A DNA stretch of 64,000 nucleotides from Panaeolus papilionaceus (Eukaryota > Basidiomycota > Agaricomycetes > Agaricales): assembly GCA_015501605.1 (NCBI GenBank), contig JADNRZ010000017.1:186001-250000 (forward strand). Reading direction: 5' to 3'. The translations under genes were made by a program, and so were the position numbers. Below the pieces are notes generated by a model. It ran no database searches and was not told the DNA's origin. It saw only the letters and a list, made by a program, of their open reading frames with translations. Of the stretch, positions 11,501 to 20,356 are shown piece after piece (the stretch's first letter is position 1; each line of letters opens with the position of its first letter).

Positions 11501-14500
11501 GCATCGACATTACCAGTATTTAGAAGAGGAATGGAACTGTGAGGTGAGTGGAAAGAGGATTCATGCTGCAGCAGCTAGATTAGGGAATATTAGGGAGATC
11601 AATGCAGGGGGATTGGGCTGGGGTAGGGGGTTGTGACCCTCATAGTTCTGTGGTGGATGCAATTGTGTATTATTTGTAACTTTGATATATGTATCCGCCA
11701 CCTGTTTATGTAGTGTTTAATCATAAATGGATGATTTTCTATTCAAATAAACCCATCCAATATGAAGGCAGAAAAACCCCCCTTATGAGGGCGGAAGGTG
11801 GTAACGTTCCGACCGCTTATGGTCAGAATTTCATTCCTGTCTTTGGAGGGTTTTCTTTCTCCTTGTGTCAGGTTTTCCAACAATTAAAAGGCGGAATTTG
11901 GAGGAAATTTCAGCCCTTTTCCTCCCGCTCCGGGAGGGATTCTTCATTACAGGTGAGGGGGAATTTCCGCCTGCCCCGGGTTCACAGTGGGAGGGGGGAG
12001 GAGGAGAAGGAACATCAAGGGATGTTCCCACACTCTAGTACCCAAAATGCGAAATGCGATTGCTCCCTCCACAAGCACAACATTTCCATTCTGTTTTCAG
12101 ATTCTGAAAGTAGGCGATTGTAGCTTTCTAGTGATATATACATGTCAATTAAAATAATAAAGGGAATAAATACAAATGGTGCCCAAAGAAATGTGATTAA
12201 AGATAGGGGCTCATTTAATTACCAAACAAGCGAAATTGAATGATGCCATCCCCAGTTAGGATAGTGATGATATAAGGGCAGATTCTTAAACTAGACACTT
12301 ATAGCTTTCTAATGGTATATATGGTTTGCAGAAAAAGTGCCAAAAAAGCGGTGGAAAATGCAGCAGTAATAATGCTATTAATAAATAGGGGCTATTGATT
12401 ATCAAAAAAGCGGAGCTGTTTTGGGTAATCTACTGGAGGGAATTAAATAATTAAAAATCAGATTCAAATACTAGGCAACTGTAGCTTTCTAGTGCTATAT
12501 ATATATCCATATAAAAGTGCCCAAGAAGCGGTGGAATAAATGCTGCAATAATGGTGGGGGAGGAATATTAATTAGTGTGATGTCATTTGTGCCTGAAAGC
12601 GGATCAGTGATGCCAATTTCCCAAAAAAGCGAAGCTAATTAATGAGGATTGATGAGATTAAATGGGATCAATTACATCACTCTAATATTCCTGATCAGGA
12701 CGAAGATTTGATTTGTAAATAGGGGCTCATTTAATCAATGCACAATAACCAGAGCAGATCTGCTGCCCCTGTGGCCACATTTGGCAGATCGGACCACATG
12801 AATAGATAGATATAGTGTATACCTTTCTAATGATATATATATCCCCCCAAATGGTGCCAAAAGCGAAGCAATATTGAGGAAATAATTGTAGTAGGGGGAA
12901 TAGGGGCTGAAAAAGCGGAAAAAGCGAACCTGATCTGCTGGGCTTCTGGTACAATTTGGCAGATCGGATGGTGGGATATTATAGAGGCTGTTAATAGCTT
13001 TCTAACGATATATAGATCACCCAAAATAGTGCCCAGAGCAGTGCAATATTGAGCAGGATACTGTTTGGGCCAAAGATAGGGGCTTTTCAAGTGACCCATG
13101 TAAAAAATAAATTTTTAAGGATCGATGGGGTTCATATGCGGGAGGTTGCGTTCAAAATTTCAGCCAAATCGGAGCAGAAATGAGCGCGCTATTCGCGATT
13201 TATATTATTTTTTCGATTTATTTTGATTTATTGCTGGCTCTGAGACAGTATTTCCTTAATTGCTCACCAACCACTCATCCCCCCACCCCGAAAATACCCA
13301 TTCCGGGATCCTGATTTTTTTCTCTACACCCCCATACCCATATCATATCTATCCAACAACATTTGCCCTACCCCCACCCAGCCAGATAAGCCACCAGCCC
13401 CTGTCCAGGATCCCCCCCACCCTCCCCCCTATCTCCAATACCCCTACCAATCCTCCTACCCCCGGAAAATCACCCATATATGCTCCTCATACCCCCCCAC
13501 ACCCACCCCCCACCCCCCTAACCCCCACCCCCCCCTACAACGAAATCTCTCTGCCAAAAGCCCCACTGCAATTTGGCAGTTCTGATAACTTTGGGCCAAC
13601 TGCCAGTTTGCAGGCTTGATGTAATCATCTAGCTTCTATGGCTGGATCGAGAAAGGTTTCCAAAAATGGGTTCAGCAGTATGAGGTGTATGTGTTTTTAA
13701 CTATGTGCTTGTAATTATTTTGATGTTTTGTTCTTCAGACTCTACTACGAGAATGACCCTGACCATATTTCTGCCTGTCTGTTAACTATCCATGCGCTTC
13801 TTCACATTGCAGACAGTATTCACGAGAATGGTCCTCCATGGGTTTACTGGGCATTTCCCATGGAGAGACACTGTGGTTGTCTCCTTCATGCTGTCTGGAA
13901 TCGTCGAAACCCATATGTGTCCATAAGTGCATATGTCGCTGCTATGGCCCAAATCAAACAAATCCGCTTCAAGTACAATCTCGGTGAAGTGCTGAGATTG
14001 CAACGAAAACAAATAAAGAATAACAAGATCACCTACCCCACATGTAAGTCATATGGATGCATATTCCGTGTAACATTTGCTCATTTTATTTGCAGATCCA
14101 TCATACAAGTTTTCTATTCCGACTGAGGAAACAATCCTCTTGAAACCCCTCCGGAAACGGATATGGGCGGCTCTAGCAACACATTTTGATGTGGATGATA
14201 AGGTTGTGAAAACAATCGTGAAGTTGGATCAACCTGTAGTGCAGCATGGACGAGTCATACATTTGGATGGGGGTGATATGGTTCGTGCTTCTGACATGGT
14301 TAAAGATGCAGAGGATAGTCGTGATGCTTCGTATGTTTGGGTGAGTTCATGTTTGCTATGATAATGATTCCTACAAGACTAAAAAATCTATCTTCTTTCA
14401 GTACACACTTCTTGTGGATAAATATGCGCGCCAGAAGCGGCGAAAGCCTGAGTTCATATCAGAAGAATTTTATGGCCAGCTGACATGTACATTTGTAATC

Positions 14501-14707
14501 AATGTACCACGTTCAAAGCGTCTTCGAGTCAAGACACCAACAGTCGTTATCTTGGCATTTATCAAGAAACTCAAGATATATCTGCGCACTAATGGCCTTG
14601 TTTACTACAAGAATTGTGGAGGTAAAGAACTTGTTGACATCAACACAGTCAAGTGCGTTATAGGAAGAATCCCGTGCACTAAGGGGGAGTGGGCAATTGT
14701 TGACTGA
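5527..14707 (+). CDS. Tnp2-type (CACTA/EnSpm) transposase, split by a nested element
   Basis: Exon blocks are 5527-6187, 6256 to about 7742, [insert], about 13633/13639-13686, 13739-14043, 14096-14340 and 14402-14707. Without the insert they give an open frame of about 1,017-1,018 codons. The N-terminus has a Cys/His cluster (CICGCGWKVSHSTQSCHL) and an acidic linker. The core matches the transposase family tnp2: CCIDSCVCYVGPY, LSTDGFGPFKACDKTAWPII, a CQLCD zinc-like pair, FPYDFMHLVWENLMKNL, then past the insert CLLTIHALLHIADSI and WAFPMERHCGCL. The C-terminal exons hold the usual basic tail. All introns have good signals (GTATGT, GTAAGT, GTGAGT). The start is the first ATG in frame before the Cys cluster; the longer open frame begins with TTG. 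The element lies either in a former 48-nt intron (GTAGAG at 7742, CTAG ending at 13632) or at a TA; both reconstructions keep the frame. Product: DNA cut-and-paste transposase, nuclear. Confidence 0.85.
7769..7816 (+). repeat. Terminal hairpin of the giant-TIR element (left)
   Basis: CTGCAAACTGGCAGTT (7769-7784) pairs with AACTGCCAAATTGCAG (7801-7816), 14 of 16 positions, around a 16-nt loop. The same structure occurs in mirror image at 13566-13613. The hairpin starts exactly where strong arm identity starts, which supports 7769/13613 as the true ends. Confidence 0.75.
7769..9462 (+). repeat. Left giant inverted repeat with about 175-bp internal periodicity
   Basis: The arm contains a G-rich stretch (7843-8110) followed by degenerate units marked by TATATATCAYTAGAAAGCT at about 8379, 8554, 8892, 9072 and 9253. 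The gaps are 175, 338 (two periods), 180 and 181 nt. Each unit also carries an AGCCCCTAT string and a CCGCTTTTTTGG string. Frames read from the G-rich part (for example the Pro-rich 7652-8122 minus frame) mirror exactly in the other arm and are not believable genes. Confidence 0.85.
9463..10578. other. Spacer of the giant-TIR element
   Basis: AT-rich sequence between the two arms. No frame longer than about 90 codons and nothing like a transposase, reverse transcriptase or integrase is visible on either strand. Confidence 0.6.
10652..11989. mobile_element. Non-autonomous CACTA-like element nested in the giant-TIR arm
   Basis: The 1,338-bp segment interrupts an otherwise continuous inverted repeat. 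It begins CACTGTAAAACC and ends GGTTCACAGTG, imperfect inverted repeats with the CACTG/CAGTG ends of CACTA (EnSpm) elements, and is flanked by GGA at 10649-10651 and 11990-11992, the 3-bp duplication expected of that superfamily. The uninterrupted arm on the left (9381-9400) shows the empty site. Counting from each end, GGAAATT occupies positions 22-28 on both sides. Internal open frames are short and unlike any transposase, so it needs an outside Tnp2-type enzyme, such as the family of the surrounding gene. Confidence 0.8.
13566..13613 (-). repeat. Terminal hairpin of the giant-TIR element (right)
   Basis: CTGCAATTTGGCAGTT (13566-13581) pairs with AACTGCCAGTTTGCAG (13598-13613), the mirror of the left terminal hairpin. 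It lies just inside the boundary with resumed Tnp2 sequence. Confidence 0.75.
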
Positions 14708-15849
14708 TCCGATATTGCAGGGGCTCAAGTTGATTGAAATATGTTGTTTAATGTAGACCATCTTGACTGGCTTGGGTAGTAGGGACAATAAGATGAATTT
14801 ACTTATCAATGACTACTAGTTTTCAAGGAATAGCGCAGGAATATAAACTTGAAATATTTATAGTGTGCATGAACAAGGAATTTTCTTAGGGTTTTTAAAG
14901 TTATAATTTCAAGTAGTAAAACTACACAGTAATGGGTATAATTTCTACTGCATTTAACTTCGCAACTTTGATATCACCCCATGTTAGAATTTTCACTAGT
15001 GAATAGCACAAAATCGACTTAGCCATGAAAGGTAGGAATTTATAATTGATCACATTTTGTTTAGTTTTTTACTTTCACATCTCTATTGGTAAAAATTCCG
15101 ACCCATCCCTTCTCACAGTGCAACAACTAGGATTCTCCTTAACTGTTTCTCTCAGTCTATTGGCTACACTTGACCAATCTCCTTCAAACTTTTTTTAAAT
15201 TGAATATGTGTCAATTCTAAACGCATTTCAGGTATATATATGCACACAGACAGTGGTACCACCATACAAGAGTCTCAAAACCTCCTCTTGACCATCTGGG
15301 GTTGATGCAGGATATAAAACATGCTATATCTTCATGAGGAGAGATCGGACTTTCATCATGAAGCACACATTTGAAAGGTGTTGAGCACTGCGGTTTAAAA
15401 AACCCTTGAGCTCAAAGATTGGTTAAGAAATGCGAATGATATTGGTTTAGAAACAAAGGGCATAATGATATGATGATTTTAGCTGATTTCCATGTGGTGG
15501 AGGGCTGAATATTGTGTTCTGATGTATGAAACATGTATACACACATCATCATTATTGCCTGATGCCTTGGTTAGCTTATAATGAGTCAAATACAAGGCTT
15601 TGGGTCCGCTTTTGGAGAAATATGATCCATGCAAGATGTATATAGCAAATATATGCATATATATTGATGCCAGTGTACTATAAGTTTGCATCCAATATTC
15701 AATGGTATATATGCAAGTTATAGGGGACTATTGGGTCCTCTTTTGGCAGAAATAGAAGCAAAACAGGGTAAATGCAGAATAACTGCATTCCTAGTGGTCC
15801 CCTTGGGTTCCTGTCTTGCACACCATTTATAATACATATTTTACACATG
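14708..15849. other. Non-coding AT-rich sequence after the Tnp2 gene
   Basis: Apart from the candidate Tnp2 terminus ending at 15120, no gene is supported. The part from about 15480 has the style of the giant-TIR family (TATATA runs, CTTTTGG strings) and may be the inner part of the decayed copy that follows. Confidence 0.4.
15088..15120 (-). repeat. Candidate right terminus of the Tnp2 element
   Basis: Read inward on the minus strand from 15120 it begins CACTGTGAGAAGGG and has GGAATTT at positions 22-28, the same spacing as both ends of the nested CACTA-like element. It lies 413 bp after the Tnp2 stop codon. I could not find the matching left end within 1-5526; it may have diverged or lie outside the window. 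Confidence 0.5.
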
Positions 15850-16500
15850 CATGCCAAATTATAGGCTGAGGGGTGGAGTGGATGTGGAGAAATGGAGGCA
15901 GAAAAGCTGTGGGAGGAGGAGGAGAAGAGGTGATCAAGGGTGTTCCCACGCTCTAATACCCCAAATGCGAAATGCAATTGCTCCCTCCCTAGACACAACA
16001 TTTATGTTCTGATTTCAGATTCTTAATCTAGGCATTTGTAGCTTTCTGGTGATATATATATGTCCATATATAATTGCACCAAAGCGGTGCAAAATGGAGC
16101 AGGAACAATGCTGATTCATAATAGGGGCTAATTAAATGCCAAAAAAGCGCAGCTAAATAGTGCAGCCCCTAGTGGGGCTGTTGTAAAAACAAGGGCAGAT
16201 TCTTAAACTAGACAATTAGGGCTTTCTAATAGTATATATGTGCACCAGGAAAAGTGCCAAAAAAGCGGTGCAAATGCAGCAGGAATGGTAGCATAAATGA
16301 ATAGGGGCTAAATTGATGGGAAAAAGTGCAGCTAAATGGGCTGCTCCCCTGCAGGAATTAAATTGAATAAAATTCAGAATCAAATAGTAGGCGATTGTAG
16401 CTTTCCAATGATATATATATGTCCATATAAAGTGGCCAGAAAAGCGGTGTAATAAATGCTACAATAATGGTGGGGAAAATAAATATTGATGGCATTGATA
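15850..16500 (-). mobile_element. Decayed, truncated copy of the giant-TIR element arm
   Basis: This stretch aligns by eye with the right arm from about 10600/11990 to 12570. It keeps the block GTGTTCCCACGCTCTAATAC, the GCGAAATGC block, AGCTTTCTGGTGATATATA at 16037, a second at 16221 and a third (CTTTCCAATGATATATA) at about 16398, with many substitutions. Across 15895-15925 it has no CACTA insert, so it preserves the ancestral join of that arm. It is cut off at about 16500. Confidence 0.75.
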
Positions 16501-16589
16501 AGGGGGTTTCCATATATAGCACAGATATAGATAAAGATAAGAACCCTGATTAATCAGATCTATTAGAATATTATCAGTAGATTATAAAA

Positions 16590-16860
16590 ATATCACATAA
16601 GAATTGCTGTAAGCATTACCATAAGAATCACTATAAGAATCGCTATAAGAATTACCATAAGAATCGCTATAAGAATCTTGTAGATAAGCATAATAATGCC
16701 TAAGAATTGTCATAAGAATCGCCATAATAATTGCAGAGATAATCATAATAATGTATAAGAATCGTTCAAGCAATCAATATAAGAATATCTATTATAATTG
16801 TAGTAAGAAATATCCCAGTGATTACTTATAAGAATGCATAAGAATTTGTCCAGTAGCTGG
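16590..16860 (-). repeat. Short tandem repeat of ATAAGAATCGCT type
   Basis: Degenerate 12-nt units (CATAAGAATYGCTATAAGAAT) recur, most regularly at 16615-16680. The minus-strand frame gives Tyr-Ser-Asp-Ser-Tyr-Gly repeats, an artefact of the microsatellite rather than a protein. Confidence 0.7.
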
Positions 16861-17069
16861 TTAGAAGGGTTACCGGTAACAGATCGGTAGTTCTTAAGAA
16901 TTTTGGCAGCTAGTAGTGGCAATAGGGTTATCCCAGTCGCGATTAAGGACAAATCTCACAGTAGGTGTAAGAGCACCTCAGACACACACAAGTCCTGGGG
17001 GAGATCCAAAGATATATATCAGCTCTACATAAATACAGGAAGTAGGCGAGGACTTTGCTGTTGCCCAGG

Positions 17070-17418
17070 GATTCCGACCGACTTCCGATCGACTGTCCGA
17101 CTGTCGACTGACTGTCGGTCGACAGTCGATCAATTTTTCAATTTTTTTCCACCTGCCAAACACCCTGAAAAATGGGGCAAATGTCGATCGACAGTCGATC
17201 GACAGTCAGTTGACTTCCGACTGACTTCCGACTGACTTCCGATCGACTTCCGATCGACTTCCGATCGACTGTCAGTTGCTCTGCCAAAATTTGACCGACA
17301 ATCGACTTTTTGGATCGGAGTTTCGACCGACAGTCGATCGACATTTGACCGACTGTCGATCGACTGTCGATCGACATTTGACCGACTGTCGATCGACTGT
17401 CGATCGACTGTCATTCAG
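17070..17418 (+). repeat. Left subterminal palindromic repeat cluster
   Basis: CGATCGAC occurs eleven times here, mostly as GTCGATCGACTGTCGATCGA or CTTCCGATCGACTTCCGATC. Such clusters next to inverted repeats are the usual layout of transposase binding sites in DNA transposons. The open frames here only reflect the repeat. Confidence 0.8.
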
Positions 17419-17574
17419 TTGATGCTCTATAATGGGTCACAGAGACACACTAATAACATAGTGATAATCCATTGACTGTTAATCAATGCAATATAGTCAG
17501 ATTTAGCTATTTGTCCAGGTTTAAATTCCTTGGTGAATTATCTGTGAATTTTAAGGTTTTATTTCACAATTTTC

Positions 17575-18060
17575 TATGATTTTTGTAATCTTATTTCATT
17601 TGATTTGTTCTATTTGTTTTATTTTAGTGATTTTATTTTATATTTTATTGTATTGTATTTTTATTTTATTTTATTTTATTTTATTGTATTTTATCTCCTA
17701 TTTTAGCGATTTTATTTTATTTTATTTTATAAAATAGGATATAAAATACAATAAAATAAAATAAAATAAAATAAAATCGCTAAAATAGGATATAAAATAA
17801 AATAAAATAAAATAAAATCACTAAAATAGGATATAAAATACAATAAAATAAAATAAAATAAAATAAAATCGCTAAAATAGGAGATAAAATACAATAAAAG
17901 TGATTTTATTTTATTTTATTTTATTTTATTTTATTTTATATCCTATTTTAGCGATTTTATTTTATTTTATTTTATATTTTACCTTATTTTAGTGATTTTA
18001 TTTCATATGTAATTTTTTTATATGTTATTTTAGCGATTTTATTTTATTCTCCGTTATCTT
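17575..18060. repeat. Inverted TTTTA/TAAAA pentanucleotide arrays
   Basis: TTTTA arrays with interspersed TTTTAGCGATTTTA blocks run to about 17730. The complementary TAAAA arrays with TAAAATCGCTAAAA blocks follow to about 17900, then TTTTA arrays resume to about 18060. The middle block can pair with either neighbour, giving long AT-rich hairpins. Confidence 0.85.
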
Positions 18061-18159
18061 ATCTTATCTGAGGGTCTGTGCACGCTTTTTTATTAATTCA
18101 TGATTTTTCATTTTATTTCGTTTTCGTTTTTTTATCTTATCTCTTATCTTATCTCTTAT

Positions 18160-18313
18160 CTTATCACGTGGTCCGTGCGCGATCAAATCGAACGCGTAAT
18201 CGTTTGATATTCATCACCGTTCTTCTTCCTCTCCCTCTCCCTTCATCTCTACCCTCCCCTTCTCCTCCCCTCCTTCCTCCCTCTCTCCCTCCCTCTGCAC
18301 GCGCTCTTACTGC

Positions 18314-18346
<33 letters not shown>

Positions 18347-19660
18347 CAGCCACGCCCTCAAGCGAGCAACGTCGACCCCACATCTCGTAAGAGCACCACC
18401 AGCTCACCGCACCGCACGACGACTACCACCTGCTCACTCACCACCACCACCACCTGCTCACTCATCTCCACCACCAGCTCTTCACCACCACCAGCGCTCC
18501 CACCCCGCTCAACGCCACTGCGCGCCACGTCACAGCGCGCGCACGGACCACGCGCCGCAGGAAGCAGCACGCGAGCGATCCATCGCTGCGAAAGACGAGG
18601 GATACGCCGATAACGCCAGCAACAGGTGAGTACCTACGTCCCCATTCCTCCCACCCTCTCAACCACCATCCTAGACACATCGCAGCGCGTTTCGAACGCG
18701 TTTCGAACGCGTTTCGGCCTCCCCCAACCCGTGTTACCCCTTAAGCGCCCCCGCCTCCCTGTCGCGAGCGGATAAGCCCCCTCCACCGCACCAGGTAAGT
18801 CCCATGGCGCGTCCTCCCACTTTTCCGCTGCCTCACCACCCCTTTAGGCTTAACGAAACGCGTTTCGAACGCGTTCCGACCCACCCCCGCCTCGTTTCCT
18901 GCAACCGCCCATCATCTCCCCGTTGTAAGCGGATCGGAGGCCAATAGAGCCCCTCCCCAGCCCCAGGTAAGTGCTAGGATGCATCATTATCATCCCTCCC
19001 CTTCTCATCACCCTCTCACCCTCGTAGCTGCATTCAAATCCACCCCACCGATTCCCGTGCACACGCGAGAAGCGCCCGTAGCCCGGTGTTGTAAGAACAG
19101 CCCACCCCCCGCCCGCGTTGCTACAGGCAACGAACCACCACCGCCACTCATCGTTAGCGCATCGCGACACGGTGACGCGTGCCCACCACCACCACCACCA
19201 CCACCACCACCACCAGTCTACGTTCCGACGCGTCGCCACGCGCGACGCGTTCATTACCAGCCCCCCGTGTCGCGAGAAGCCTCGTGGCCCTCGACACACC
19301 CCACACACCACCGCCCTACCACGGTTGACTTGCGTCAAGGTGACGCGTGCACCCACCACCACACCCCTCCATCTCGTTGCGAATACGCAACGCGTGCACT
19401 CAGCACCCCCTCCACCTCGTCGCAATACGCAACACGTGCACCCACCCCCTCTACCTCATCGTAAACGCGTCGCGATACGCAACACGTGCACCCACCCCCC
19501 TCCACCTCATCGTGAACGCGTCGTGATACGCAACACGTGCACCCACCCCCTCCACCTCATCGTGAACGCGTCGTGATACGGAACGCGTACCCCACCTCTT
19601 CTCAGGTGTTACGAAACGCGACACGCGCTTATCACTCGAAGGCCCCCCCTCCCCTATTTT
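18160..19660 (+). repeat. GC/CpG-rich minisatellite block inside the KDZ element
   Basis: In strong contrast to the AT-rich flanks, this block holds a GAC trinucleotide run (18316-18345), several CGCGTTTCGAACGCG palindromes (18685-18870), a CCA run (about 19180-19215) and about four copies of a 50-nt unit containing ACACGTGCACCCACCCCC (19380-19600). CAGGTRAGT strings recur at about 18625, 18793 and 18965, and a diverged one at 19694. Open frames are Pro/His/Ser-rich and follow the repeats; I do not call a gene. Confidence 0.7.
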
Positions 19661-20356
19661 TGTGACGCACAAAAGTTGTGTCAATTTTTTTTCTAGGTAA
19701 GCATGCATGCCTGTCTTCACACATTAATATTACTAACCATAGCTTTCATCCCCAGGTCTGGCCTGCTGTCTCATCATCATTCCCAGCCTACAGTCGGATT
19801 ACCAGCTGTGGCTATCGTGTGTTTGCATCATCATTCCCCACAGCCAACCTACGTTTGGATTACCGAACATGGTTGACTATCTACCTGTCTGCTCTGTGTG
19901 TTGGTATCCCCACCACATTTATATTCATTTTCGGTGCGTAAATTATCCTGAATTATTGTCAAAATATTATTCTAACCCTAACCCTAGTCACACATAACTT
20001 GTACTTTTTCCGCTTTTTTTTTTTTTTTTTCTTTTTTTTTTTTTTTGTCAGTCTCAGTCTCGTTTTTCCTTCTTTTTTTTTTGTCATATATTCTCTTTCT
20101 CATATCTCTAGTCTCCTATCTGTACACTGTCTGCTATTCTCTTGTGTAGATACCGCTTTTCAGCATTATCTACATTGCATTTCTCTTGTCTCATCTACGT
20201 GCTGATCGTGTTCTCTGTATCTACGTCCCTGTTCTCTGTATATACATCTCTGTCTCTGTCTCTGCTCTCATATCTACGCCTTTCTCTGTTGATATATACG
20301 TCTTTCTCTTTTTTGATACTCTTCCATTTTCATTTTATCTTTGTACAATTTTATCC

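Larger units (their letters stand above)
7769..13613. mobile_element. Non-autonomous element with giant (1.69 kb) terminal inverted repeats
   Basis: Sequence from 7769 is the reverse complement of sequence ending at 13613. Correcting for a younger insertion in the right arm, each inverted repeat is 1,694 nt (7769-9462 and 10579-13613 minus 1,341 nt), around a spacer of 1,116 nt (9463-10578). The long open frames mirrored in both arms translate identically, so the arms are near identical and the copy looks young. Each end begins with a hairpin. No transposase-like frame exists in arms or spacer, so the element must depend on an outside enzyme. The 24-28 nt outside these limits on each side are weakly similar to each other (both start TAGARGC next to a TA), so the limits could instead be 7745-13636 with a TA duplication. 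No other target duplication was found. Confidence 0.85.
10579..13613 (-). repeat. Right giant inverted repeat, split by a younger insertion
   Basis: Reverse complement of 7769-9462. The inner 73 nt (10579-10651) match 9391-9462, and the rest resumes at 11990. The 1,338-bp element 10652-11989 sits between them with a 3-nt duplication. Unit markers AGCTTTCTARTGATATATA recur at about 12121, 12302, 12482, 12821 and 12993, mirroring the left arm. Confidence 0.85.

Noticed and set aside
16582..16773. Tyr-Ser-Asp repeat peptide
   Set aside because: Artefact of the ATAAGAATCGCT microsatellite.
17130..17414. Asp-Arg-Gln-Ser repeat protein on the minus strand
   Set aside because: Artefact of the GTCGATCGAC subterminal repeats.
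18979..19576. His/Pro-rich frames of 150-160 aa
   Set aside because: They follow the CCA run and the 50-nt minisatellite and have no unique sequence.
19971..19987. Telomere-like CTAACCCTAACCCTAG
   Set aside because: Only about two repeat units inside a transposon; too short to mean a telomere or chromosome end.
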